A stretch of DNA of 64,000 bases from an uncultured Aquimarina sp. GTDB taxonomy: Bacteria > Bacteroidota > Bacteroidia > Flavobacteriales > Flavobacteriaceae. The notes under the pieces were generated by a model. It saw nothing but the letters and a program-made list of their open reading frames with translations, did not search any database and was not told the origin of the DNA. Made by a program: the position numbers and the translations under genes. The stretch covers positions 1 to 64,000 of the forward strand of contig CANMML010000022.1 of assembly GCA_947499005.1 (NCBI GenBank). The letters are read 5' to 3'. Below, one piece after another: positions 8,238 through 16,562 of the stretch. Position 1 is the first letter of the stretch. Each line of letters starts with the position of its first letter.

Positions 8238-8942
8238 ATGTCTATCAAAATCAGAACCAATCCTGAAAACATACAAGTGCTTTACGAAGACAATCATGTT
8301 ATTGTTATAAACAAGCGCTGTGGAGATATTGTACAAGGAGATCAAACTGGGGATGAACCCTTAAGTGATGTAATCAAAAAATACATTGCGAAAAAATACA
8401 ATAAGCCCGGAGCAGTATTCTTGGGAGTAGTACATCGATTAGATCGCCCAACTTCTGGTGTTATTGTGTTTGCACGTACTAGCAAAGCCCTAACGCGATT
8501 GAATAAAGCCTTTGCTGAAAAAGAAACTCAGAAAACCTATTGGGCAATGGTCAGTCCACCCCCAACAGCACAAACGGCTACGCTAATTCATTTTTTAAAA
8601 AGAAACACCAAACAAAATAAGTCGTACGCTCACGACAAAGAAGTGCCTGAATCTAAAAAAGCAAGTCTCACCTATACTGTGCTTCAAAAATTAGATCGTT
8701 TTACTCTTTTAGAAATTGACCTTCACACAGGAAGACATCATCAAATACGAGCACAACTTCATAAAATCGGATGTTTTATTAAAGGAGATTTAAAGTACGG
8801 TTCAAAACGAAGTAATCCTGATGGAGGCATACATTTACATGCCCGTAAACTTACTTTTATACATCCCACAAAAAAAGAGCCGCTAACAATAACGGCTCCT
8901 GTTTCAAATGATGTTCTTTGGAATGCAATACAAAAAAGTTAA
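8238..8942 (+). CDS. RluA-family 23S rRNA/tRNA pseudouridine synthase
   Basis: The protein has the catalytic motif HRLDRPTSG (Asp nucleophile), the N-terminal VLYEDNHVIVINKRCGD, and RHHQIRAQLHKIG near the C-terminus; these define RluA/RluC/RluD-type synthases. At 234 residues it lacks the N-terminal S4 domain, so it resembles the short RluA-like forms common in Bacteroidota. The ORF track begins at a TTG at 8232, but the ATG at 8238 gives MSIKIRTNPEN and is preferred. The exact uridine target is not predictable. It converges with the agarase fragment (1 nt between stops). Confidence 0.9.
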   Translation: MSIKIRTNPENIQVLYEDNHVIVINKRCGDIVQGDQTGDEPLSDVIKKYIAKKYNKPGAVFLGVVHRLDRPTSGVIVFARTSKALTRLNKAFAEKETQKTYWAMVSPPPTAQTATLIHFLKRNTKQNKSYAHDKEVPESKKASLTYTVLQKLDRFTLLEIDLHTGRHHQIRAQLHKIGCFIKGDLKYGSKRSNPDGGIHLHARKLTFIHPTKKEPLTITAPVSNDVLWNAIQKS

Positions 8943-8943
8943 A

Positions 8944-9807
8944 TTATAGATTACAATCTCTTCTATTGGGAGTTCCTGTAGGAGTATAAACTCGTATCCA
9001 ATCTACCCTTAACTTCGTATTATCTCCTGTTTTAATATCAGTACTATTCCAAAAATTGTCGATACTCCCATATCTCCAAACTTGAGCCGCTTGGCTAATA
9101 ATAGAATGCATTTCTCTTGCAAGCCCTTCCCCACAATGAATATACCCTAAAGGATCAATCCCATTAGCCTCATTAAGCCCATCTACTACCCTTACCCTAA
9201 CTCCGTCAACAAAATATTCTAAACGAGTAGCACTAGTCCATTTTACTCCAAAATAATGGTAATCTTCACTCCACGTAACATCATTACTTCTATCACAATT
9301 ATCTAAAGATTTTTTTCGTGACATCCAAGTATCATCTTTAGGTTGATAATCTAATCGTTCTCCATTCCTATTAATAAACGTATGATGACTTAAGTGAATT
9401 CTATCCGAAAAATAAGCTCTCTCTGCAACACTCCCATCAGGTCTTAGTCTTGGTCCATAAGCCTCTACATTATCAATCTCTTCAGTTGTCCCATTATCCC
9501 CACTAAGCATCCAAATAGCATTGGCTAATTGTGAATTACTTATTTTAATTCTTGCTTCTTGAAAAAGAGGGAAACTACTCTTTTCGAAAGTAGAAATCAT
9601 CCCACATTTTAAAGTTCGTTTTCCATCTATATTTTCTTCATCAGCTTGCAATACGACAGCTCTATTACTACCATCGATAGTTTCTATTGAAACCTGTTCT
9701 CCAGTCCATATGGTTGGTGCAGGTCCTGTAAAACTATTTACAAACCCCATTTTCCATTTATCGTTAAAATTACTGCTTGCAACAATAGTAACCATTGCAC
9801 AACCCAT
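8944..9807 (-). CDS. GH16 beta-agarase-like glycoside hydrolase, probably 5'-truncated
   Basis: The body matches GH16 agarases: FTGPAPTIWTGEQVSIE, EARIKISNSQL, the catalytic ExDxxE motif in EEIDNVEAYG (nucleophile and acid/base Glu both present), then YHYFGVKWTSA...EYFVDGVRVR and VDWIRVYTP at the end. Such enzymes cut beta-1,4 bonds in agar or porphyran outside the cell. The start is suspect: the only openings are TTG 9816 or ATG 9807, an in-frame TGA lies upstream, and the first residues (MGCAMVTIV) are not a good signal peptide. Secreted agarases carry a signal peptide and more N-terminal sequence. An IS1182-type transposase remnant lies immediately upstream, so I infer the 5' end was lost. 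It may be inactive or unsecreted. Confidence 0.8.
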   Translation of the reverse strand: MGCAMVTIVASSNFNDKWKMGFVNSFTGPAPTIWTGEQVSIETIDGSNRAVVLQADEENIDGKRTLKCGMISTFEKSSFPLFQEARIKISNSQLANAIWMLSGDNGTTEEIDNVEAYGPRLRPDGSVAERAYFSDRIHLSHHTFINRNGERLDYQPKDDTWMSRKKSLDNCDRSNDVTWSEDYHYFGVKWTSATRLEYFVDGVRVRVVDGLNEANGIDPLGYIHCGEGLAREMHSIISQAAQVWRYGSIDNFWNSTDIKTGDNTKLRVDWIRVYTPTGTPNRRDCNL

Positions 9808-9942
9808 TAAATTCAATGAAAATCTATTTCAAAAACTGCTCTTTTAGTAAGAATAATGGATTGAGTTTAGTAAGTTGTTAAATACCCCCCCTTAAAAAGC
9901 CTTTATTTAAGCCTTTAAGTGTTTTTGATATGATAAGTACTC

Positions 9943-10118
9943 CTATTTTACATGTTTTTTAATGAATTTTAGATACTTTCTTAAGTTGTAAGCCATCGCT
10001 GATAAATGCATGACTTTATTCGCCTGAGAAATACCTTGTGTATTTACTTTTCTCATACCCAAAAATTAGGTAGACGTCCCAATAATTGGTTTTACAGAAC
10101 TCCTTACACTGATTTAAA
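9943..10118 (-). pseudogene. IS1182-type transposase, C-terminal remnant
   Basis: The minus-strand frame reads RSSVKPIIGTST, a TAA stop, then FLGMRKVNTQGISQANKVMH and AMAYNLRKYLKFIKKHVK. This is the typical end of IS1182-family DDE transposases (FLGMRKVNTxGIxQANK, AYNLKKYLKF). A nonsense codon interrupts it and the rest of the element is missing, so it is dead. It lies between the truncated agarase and acs. Confidence 0.75.
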
Positions 10119-10173
10119 GCAAAAAATTATCAAATGAATGTTAGAATAATTTAGCATAATCCCCCATCACCAT

Positions 10174-12096
10174 TTAATGATTTTTATAAGAAACAATTAT
10201 ATCTGCTACAGCTTCTGGATTCAATAAAGTCGAAATATCTCCTAACTGATCTTCTTGCTCCGAAGCAATTTTACGTAAAATACGTCTCATTATTTTTCCA
10301 CTACGGGTTTTAGGTAAAGCTGGTGTAAAAATCACCTTATCTGGTTTTGCTATTGGACCAATTGAAGATGAAATTTGAGCTCGAATTTCTTTTACCAATT
10401 GTTCTGAACCTTTAACATCTTCATGTAAAGTGACGTAAGCACACAAGGCATTTCCTTTAATTTCATGAGGATAGCCTATAACTGCAGATTCTGCTACTTT
10501 AACATGTTCATTGATGACATTCTCTATAGGTGCTGTTCCTAAATTATGGCCAGAAACAATGATTACATCATCTACCCTACCTGTTATACGGTAATTTCCA
10601 CTAGCATCCCTGTAAGCACCGTCTCCTGTAAAATATTTCCCTTCAAACTGAGAAAAATAAACCTTTTTATAACGTTCATGATTGCCATAAACCGTTCTTG
10701 CCATCGATGGCCAAGGAAATTTAATAGCTAATCTTCCTTCTGCTTTTTCTGGCTTTCTCTCAATCTCATTTCCTTGCTCATCCATTAAAGCCAATTGAAC
10801 TCCTGGTAATGGCTGTGTTGCAAAAGTTGGACGTGTCGGTGTGATACCTGCCAAGGGAGAAATCATAATAGCCCCTGTTTCTGTTTGCCACCAAGTATCT
10901 ACAATAGGACAATTACCATGACCTATATAATCATTATACCAATGCCATGCTTCTTCATTAATAGGCTCTCCTACAGACCCTAAAACTTTCAAAGCAGATA
11001 AATCATGTTTTTCTACATAGGACAATGATTGTTTTGCCAAAGCTCTTATCGCTGTAGGAGCAGTATAGAAATGTGTTATTTTTAGTTTCTCACAAATCTC
11101 CCAAAAACGTCCATAGTCAGGATAACTTGGTACCCCTTCAAACATTACCGTGGTAGCTCCTGCTGCTAAAGGCCCATAAACAATGTAAGAATGTCCCGTA
11201 ATCCAACCAATATCTGCAGTACACCAATATATGTCATTAGGCTGCATTTGAAATACATTTTGAAATGTAAACGTACTCCCAACCATATATCCACCACAAG
11301 TATGCACCATTCCCTTTGGTTGTCCTGTCGATCCAGAAGTATATAAAATGAATAACTCATCCTCAGCATCCATGATTTCGGCATCACACTCTTTACCTAC
11401 TTTTTGTAATTCATCAAACCAAAACGTATCACGTCCTTTTTTCATAGGTGTAGGTTCAACGGTTCTTCGGTATACGATTACAGTCTCAATGGATGGTGTG
11501 CCTTCTAAAGCTTCATCACAAATAGCCTTTAATTCTACTTTCTTTTCTCCTCGATACACTTCATTAGCCGTGATTAGCATCTTACATTTTGCGTCATTAA
11601 TACGACTAGAAAGTGCAGCACTAGAAAAACCTGCAAATACCACAGAATGCACAGCTCCTACTCTAGCACATGCTAAAACAGCTATGGCTAACTCTGGTAT
11701 CATTGGCATATATAGACATACCTTATCCCCCTTTTTAATTCCATTATTCTTTAACACATTGGCAAAGTGAGATACCTTTACATAAAGTTGCCTGTAAGTA
11801 ATATGACGTGTTTCTTCATCTGGGTTATTGGGTTCCCAAATAATAGCTGTTTTATTTGGTTGTGTCTTTAAGTGACGATCAAGACAATTCTCTGTAATAT
11901 TCAATTGCCCACCTTCAAACCATTTAACTTCTGGTTTGTTAAAATCATATGACAATACATTATCCCACTTCTTTTTCCATTCAAATTGTTCAGCTACAGC
12001 AGCCCAAAAACTTTCAGGAACATTGACACTAGCTTGATACCATTCTTTATATTGAGCAAAACTTGAAATTTGTAGATTATCAGGAATTGAGATCAT
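10174..12096 (-). CDS. acs: Acetyl-CoA synthetase (AMP-forming)
   Basis: The 640 residues are the normal length for Acs. The adenylate-forming motif YTSGSTGQPKGMVH, the aryl/acetate pocket VDTWWQTETGA, the hinge GRVDDVIIVSGH and the C-terminal PKTRSGKIMRRILRKI with the catalytic/acetylatable Lys are all intact. It makes acetyl-CoA from acetate, ATP and CoA in the cytoplasm. It is monocistronic on the minus strand with an ATG at 12096. The region upstream contains TATTTTG, one base short of a proper -7 box, so the promoter is uncertain. Flanking genes are decayed but acs is whole. Confidence 0.96.
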   Translation of the reverse strand: MISIPDNLQISSFAQYKEWYQASVNVPESFWAAVAEQFEWKKKWDNVLSYDFNKPEVKWFEGGQLNITENCLDRHLKTQPNKTAIIWEPNNPDEETRHITYRQLYVKVSHFANVLKNNGIKKGDKVCLYMPMIPELAIAVLACARVGAVHSVVFAGFSSAALSSRINDAKCKMLITANEVYRGEKKVELKAICDEALEGTPSIETVIVYRRTVEPTPMKKGRDTFWFDELQKVGKECDAEIMDAEDELFILYTSGSTGQPKGMVHTCGGYMVGSTFTFQNVFQMQPNDIYWCTADIGWITGHSYIVYGPLAAGATTVMFEGVPSYPDYGRFWEICEKLKITHFYTAPTAIRALAKQSLSYVEKHDLSALKVLGSVGEPINEEAWHWYNDYIGHGNCPIVDTWWQTETGAIMISPLAGITPTRPTFATQPLPGVQLALMDEQGNEIERKPEKAEGRLAIKFPWPSMARTVYGNHERYKKVYFSQFEGKYFTGDGAYRDASGNYRITGRVDDVIIVSGHNLGTAPIENVINEHVKVAESAVIGYPHEIKGNALCAYVTLHEDVKGSEQLVKEIRAQISSSIGPIAKPDKVIFTPALPKTRSGKIMRRILRKIASEQEDQLGDISTLLNPEAVADIIVSYKNH

Positions 12097-12296
12097 TTAA
12101 TGTACTTATTTAATTATCGTGTTAAAATAATTAATTTTTATTCAAAATAAGAAGTCAAATTCTCTTTTAATCTTATTTCTTAAGGTATTAATTCTTCTTC
12201 AAAAATAAATATGAAAAAGAATCATAAAAAAATGTTATTAAAAAATGTGGTGAAGCTTTTGTAAGTTAATACATAACACTAAAAAAACTTTAACTC
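12097..12296. other. Divergent intergenic region between acs and a dead lipoprotein gene
   Basis: Two hundred AT-rich nt must hold the acs promoter and once held that of the plus-strand gene. No full TTG/TAnnTTTG pair is visible in either direction. Confidence 0.4.
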
Positions 12297-12940
12297 ATGA
12301 AAGTTATAAAAAAAATCACTTTCTATTATTACTCCCTCTATTTCTACTAAATTCCTGTAGTAACACCAAAAAAACTAAAAAAATACGAAGAGAATAATCC
12401 TAAAACAAAAAAAGAATCTAAATACTACTTTAATGCTCAACTTGATGGCAATAAAGGAGAAGTCAAATCCTATGAAATAGGAACTTCTAATGCCCTTAAA
12501 AAAACAAGTACAACAACTTTTGGTTTTTATTTGGATCCAAATATTTTAAAAAGATTTAGATATTAATTTTATAATGAATCAAAATGGTGGCGATACCCCT
12601 CTTAGTGTAGGAAACTATGCTATAGTAAACTTAGGAGAAGGCTCAGACGCTCAAAAACATTTCAATATAATAGGGAAACGTCTTAAGCATGAGTACCTAT
12701 AAAAATGCTCTTAATGGTGGTATACTAGACGATGTTAGTGACAGTTTCGTACTACTACCAAATGCTAATAACCATATTACAATTGATAAGGTAACTAATA
12801 CTGCCAAAGAAAACATAGATGCTTGGTATATTACTCAACCACAAGAAGCAAAAGGAACAATCTCAATACATTTGATGGAGATTAAATCTAAAAATGAATT
12901 TAATTTTAATGAAGTTTTCTCATTCCACACGAGTGGATAA
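12297..12940 (+). pseudogene. Frameshifted secreted lipoprotein gene
   Basis: From ATG 12297 the frame reads MKVIKKI. A shift to the next frame gives the hydrophobic segment FLLLLPLFLLNSC, a lipobox, followed by SNTKKTKK. Another frame then continues as KYEENNPKTKKESKYYFNAQLDG to about 12560, a third as DLDINFIMNQNGGDTPLSVGNYAIVNLGEG to about 12690, and the last as the track ORF MSTYKNALNGGILDD to 12940. About four frameshifts break a protein of roughly 210 residues. The pieces join smoothly at protein level, so this was one lipoprotein of unknown function. Sequencing error is possible but four events argue for decay. Confidence 0.7.
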
Positions 12941-12955
12941 GATCTAAAAATTAAA

Positions 12956-12992
12956 AAAACGGCATCTGAGGTTGTTCCTCATATGCCGTTTT
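12956..12992. terminator. Bidirectional terminator between the lipoprotein pseudogene and murA
   Basis: AAAACGGCAT and ATGCCGTTTT pair, with inner TGAGG/CCTCA around a TTGTT loop. T tracts occur on both sides, so it can stop transcription from both convergent genes. Confidence 0.85.
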
Positions 12993-13013
12993 TCATATAA
13001 CAAAAGCTATTTT

Positions 13014-14327
13014 CTAATCTATCCTAATAATCTTAGCACCAATCGCTCTTAAACGTCCATCAATATCTTCGTATCCACGATCAATTTGTTCTATATTATG
13101 GATAGTTGATGTTCCTTTGGCACTTAAAGCCGCAATCAATAGTGAAATACCTGCTCTAATATCAGGAGAAACCATGGTCGTTGCCTTCAATGTTGATTTA
13201 AAATCGTGTCCAATCACATTAGCCCTATGAGGATCACAAAGAATGATTTTAGCACCCATATCGATTAATTTGTCGACAAAGAACAAACGGCTTTCAAACA
13301 TTTTTTGGTGAATCAATACTTCTCCTTTTGCTTGTGTAGCGACTACTAAAATAATACTTAGAAGATCAGGAGTAAATCCTGGCCAAGGAGCATCGGCAAT
13401 GGTCATAAAAGACCCGTCAATGAAACTTTGAATTTGATACCCATCTTTATGAGCAGGAATGTACATATCATCTCCTCTTTTCTCGATAGTGATTCCTAAT
13501 TTTCTAAAAGTTGCAGGAATTTGCCCTAAATTTTCCCAGCTTACATTTTTGATGGTAATCTCACTTTTTGTCATTGCAGCTAAGCCTACCCATGATCCTA
13601 TTTCAATCATATCGGGTAAGATTCTGTGTTCGCAACCACCAAGAGATTCAACTCCTTCTATTACTAATAAGTTAGAACCTATACCTTTGATATTAGCTCC
13701 CATAGAAACTAACATATTACACAACTGTTGTAAATATGGTTCGCAAGCAGCATTATAAATCGTAGTAGTACCACTAGCCAAGACTGCAGCCATAACGATA
13801 TTTGCAGTACCTGTTACCGAAGCTTCATCCAAAAGCATGTAAGTACCTTTAAGCCCATTTGGTGCTTCTACCCCATAAAAGCGTTCCGATTTATTAAATC
13901 TAAATTCAGCTCCTAACTTAATAAAACCTGTAAAGTGAGTATCTAATCGGCGGCGACCTATTTTATCTCCTCCTGGCGTTGGAATATATCCTTTTCCAAA
14001 TCTTGCTAATAATGGTCCAACAATCATTATTGAACCTCGTATACCACTACCTTCTTGTTTGAATTTTTCGCTTTCTAGGTATTCTAAGTTTAAAGCATCA
14101 CTCTTAAAAGCATAGCTTCCTTTTCCTAGTTTTTGAATTTTAACTCCTAAATTTTCTAGGATGCTAAGTAATTTATTAACATCTCTAATATCTGGAATAT
14201 TATTAATTACCACTTTTTCTGGTGTTAATAATACTGCACAAAGAATTTGTAAAGCTTCGTTTTTAGCCCCCTGAGGAGTAATCTCACCTTTTAACTGATG
14301 TCCTCCTTCTATTTGAAATGTTCCCAT
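13014..14327 (-). CDS. murA: UDP-N-acetylglucosamine 1-carboxyvinyltransferase, Asp-active-site form
   Basis: The 437-residue protein has the EPSP-synthase-like fold with GEITPQGAKNEALQILCA at the N-terminus, GSGIRGSIMIVGPLLARFG and the C-terminal DIRAGISLLIAAL and NIEQIDRGYEDI. It makes the first committed step of peptidoglycan synthesis by transferring enolpyruvate from PEP to UDP-GlcNAc. The active-site loop reads PGGDKIGRRR, with Asp in place of the Cys attacked by fosfomycin (PGGCxIG in E. coli), so the enzyme should resist that drug. It is preceded by the DUF4290 gene (9 nt gap), an arrangement I recognise from other Flavobacteria. Confidence 0.95.
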   Translation of the reverse strand: MGTFQIEGGHQLKGEITPQGAKNEALQILCAVLLTPEKVVINNIPDIRDVNKLLSILENLGVKIQKLGKGSYAFKSDALNLEYLESEKFKQEGSGIRGSIMIVGPLLARFGKGYIPTPGGDKIGRRRLDTHFTGFIKLGAEFRFNKSERFYGVEAPNGLKGTYMLLDEASVTGTANIVMAAVLASGTTTIYNAACEPYLQQLCNMLVSMGANIKGIGSNLLVIEGVESLGGCEHRILPDMIEIGSWVGLAAMTKSEITIKNVSWENLGQIPATFRKLGITIEKRGDDMYIPAHKDGYQIQSFIDGSFMTIADAPWPGFTPDLLSIILVVATQAKGEVLIHQKMFESRLFFVDKLIDMGAKIILCDPHRANVIGHDFKSTLKATTMVSPDIRAGISLLIAALSAKGTSTIHNIEQIDRGYEDIDGRLRAIGAKIIRID

Positions 14328-14336
14328 GTTAGTTCG

Positions 14337-15026
14337 TTAGTACTTACGGCGTTGCTTACTTTTACCGTTATTATTGTTATTCCTGTACTTCTTATTATTA
14401 TTGTTGTTGTTAGTATTACTACTACTGCTATTACTGAAGCGTTTTTTAGATTTCATCAAGCTTTGAGCATTTGATAAATCTTCTTCAGTCCCTCTTAAAT
14501 CAATTTTCCCATCACTTAATTCAAATAAATGCTCGAAAATAACATTATCCTCAACGGTATCTTTATTCCAATTCAAGAAGCACTTTTTCATATGATTGGC
14601 TACCGTATAAATCAATGCTTGCTTTAAATCACTCTCTTCCCAGCTATTAGCTACATTAATCATCCTTGTAATATTATTTCCGTAAAAACGATATTTAGGG
14701 TGACTTTGAGGGTAATCTAACGGATCGGGACGTTCTTGTAATTCTTCCTCTGAAAGTATCGGATAAGGAGAATCTACATCTAGCTGAAACTTACCGATGA
14801 TAAATAACTGATCCCAAAGCTTATGCTGGAAGTCTGCTACATCTCGCAAATGAGGTTGTAAGTTCCCCATAACTCCAATGATAGCCTTCGCTACTTTATT
14901 TCTTTCTTCTCTGTCCTCTATAGCAATGGCATGATTAACCATTTTTTGAATATGTCTACCATATTCAGGAATAATAAGATGCTCTCGCTCATTATTATAT
15001 TGTAATTCTATATTATTCTCTTGCAT
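14337..15026 (-). CDS. DUF4290 domain-containing protein
   Basis: The N-terminal 180 residues (YNNEREHLIIPEYGRHIQKM, then NLQPHLRDVADFQHKLWDQLF) fit DUF4290, a Bacteroidota-specific cytoplasmic family with no known activity. The C-terminal 45 residues form a low-complexity tail rich in Ser, Asn, Lys and Arg (SNSSSSNTNNNN...KSKQRRKY), which is probably disordered and basic, perhaps nucleic-acid binding. It stands directly before murA and downstream of the amidase on the same strand, suggesting a link with cell-wall work. Function is unknown. Confidence 0.85.
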   Translation of the reverse strand: MQENNIELQYNNEREHLIIPEYGRHIQKMVNHAIAIEDREERNKVAKAIIGVMGNLQPHLRDVADFQHKLWDQLFIIGKFQLDVDSPYPILSEEELQERPDPLDYPQSHPKYRFYGNNITRMINVANSWEESDLKQALIYTVANHMKKCFLNWNKDTVEDNVIFEHLFELSDGKIDLRGTEEDLSNAQSLMKSKKRFSNSSSSNTNNNNNNKKYRNNNNNGKSKQRRKY

Positions 15027-15076
15027 GTAGTATGTTTAAAGCGAAGTAATTTGATGATTGCAAAGTAAACAATTTA

Positions 15077-16399
15077 TCACATATTTTTTTGTTGTTTTAG
15101 CAATGCTTCTGATAAAGGGATTACTTTTTCTCCTTCGAAGGCTACTATAAAGCATTTTGGGTACCCAAAAGCAATGACTCTAGACTTTATATTTTTAATT
15201 TCACTAAATCGTTCTGTATCTCCATAAAAATACTTGTATTTACCTCCTATCTCTTTAATTTCTACTCCAGTTAGCCCTTTAAAATTCTCTGGAGATGTTT
15301 CAATTTTAGTTGACCCTGCTGCCAATTGAATTTTAAATACTGGTGATATTTTTTTAGGTATAATAGTCGGTTTGACTTTGTTTACTTTAACAACAAGTTC
15401 TTTATTATTTGTATTCTGTTTAGTAGCTGCTGTCTTTTCACTCTTTTCTCCTACCTGTTGTGTAGAAGCCTTTTCTGCTGGTTTGACCGTTTCTTTGACT
15501 GTTTCTTTGACTGTTTCTTTAGCTGTTTCTTTAGCTGTTCCTTTTGTGGGTTCTACTACTGTGATTTCTTTATTTTCTTTACTAGACGTATTCGAATCTT
15601 TAAAAATCGTCTCCAGCTCTTGATCAACTTCAAAACTTAACTCAACACTATTTTTGTAATCGTTAATAGCTTTTGAAATGGCTTTTGCCATATCGTCTTT
15701 CCCTTGCTTAGAGTTTAAGTATTTTCCTTCACTCTTATTGCTAAGAAAACCTGTTTCAATCAATACACTAGGCATAAAGGTACGGTGTAACACTAAAAAA
15801 CCTGCCTGTTTAACTCCCCTATTAGATCGCTTTAGCTGTTTTGAAAAATTTTGTTGAACAAAGCTAGCCAAACTTAAACTTTGCTCTAGATATGCTTCTT
15901 GCATCAACGTAATACCAATAATGGATTCTGGCGAATTAGGATCAAAACCATCGTATGATTTTTTATAATTATCCTCCATCAAAATCACTGAGTTTTCCTT
16001 TTTAGCAATATTAAAATTTCGCTGGTTGGCATGTAAACCTAGTACAAAAGTTTCCGTTCCTGAAGCATTGGTATGATGTGCATTACAATGAACAGAAACA
16101 AAAAGGTCTGCTTTTGCCTTATTTGCAATATCTCCTCGCTTATTTAAAGGAATAAAAACATCCGTTTTACGAGTATAAATAACTTTAATATTTGGATTCT
16201 TACTGAGGATAGCTCCCGTTTTTAAAATAATATCTAATGCGATATTTTTTTCAAAATAACCGTTCCCTCTATTCCCCGAGTCATGCCCACCATGACCTGC
16301 ATCTAAAACAACTACAAATGGTTTCTTTATATCATTCCCATACACTACTGATGAAGCCAATAGAGACAGCATTAAAAAAAGAAAGCTTAAAATTCTCAT
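15077..16399 (-). CDS. N-acetylmuramoyl-L-alanine amidase (Amidase_3) with SPOR-like tail
   Basis: A signal peptide (about 1-21, ending ASSVVYG) precedes an Amidase_3 zinc hydrolase: VVLDAGHGGHDSGNRG holds the first zinc His, FEKNIAL the Glu, VSVHCNAH the second His, and IETGFLSN the C-terminal Glu motif. It removes peptides from murein in the periplasm during cell separation. A linker contains repeated KETAKET/VKETVKET units, about residues 275-300. The last 80 residues (FKIQLAAGSTKIETSPENFKGL...) look SPOR-like and would target septal glycan. It is divergent from lptD, and the shared region 16400-16562 holds TAATTTTG (16493-16500) on the plus strand. Confidence 0.9.
   Translation of the reverse strand: MRILSFLFLMLSLLASSVVYGNDIKKPFVVVLDAGHGGHDSGNRGNGYFEKNIALDIILKTGAILSKNPNIKVIYTRKTDVFIPLNKRGDIANKAKADLFVSVHCNAHHTNASGTETFVLGLHANQRNFNIAKKENSVILMEDNYKKSYDGFDPNSPESIIGITLMQEAYLEQSLSLASFVQQNFSKQLKRSNRGVKQAGFLVLHRTFMPSVLIETGFLSNKSEGKYLNSKQGKDDMAKAISKAINDYKNSVELSFEVDQELETIFKDSNTSSKENKEITVVEPTKGTAKETAKETVKETVKETVKPAEKASTQQVGEKSEKTAATKQNTNNKELVVKVNKVKPTIIPKKISPVFKIQLAAGSTKIETSPENFKGLTGVEIKEIGGKYKYFYGDTERFSEIKNIKSRVIAFGYPKCFIVAFEGEKVIPLSEALLKQQKNM
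15484..15543. repeat. 12-bp tandem repeat inside the amidase gene
   Basis: On the plus strand the unit CTGTTTCTTTGA/CTGTTTCTTTAG is repeated about five times in tandem. It encodes the KETVKETAKE linker. Copy changes of 12 nt keep the frame and would only alter linker length. Confidence 0.8.
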
Positions 16400-16562
16400 A
16401 GGTACTACTATTTTTAAACGAAGATCGTAACTATAATCAATGTTCTTCGTTGTTATATCAAAATCTAATTAACAATCTTTTGAACCAATCACTAATTTTG
16501 TTTCAAATACAATACCAAGCTAAAAAATAAGTGTAATTTAGCGGCTTGTTGTGTAGCAAAAG

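Noticed and set aside
9879-9887. Run of C near 9880 as a phase-variable tract
   Set aside because: It lies in non-coding debris between dead genes, so slippage would have no effect.
11348-11770. 140-residue plus-strand ORF opposite acs
   Set aside because: A shadow of a well-supported gene; composition matches antisense translation.
15372-15640. Two plus-strand ORFs rich in Ser, Val, Phe and Cys opposite the amidase
   Set aside because: They arise from the antisense of the KETVKETAKE repeat and have no promoter or homology features.
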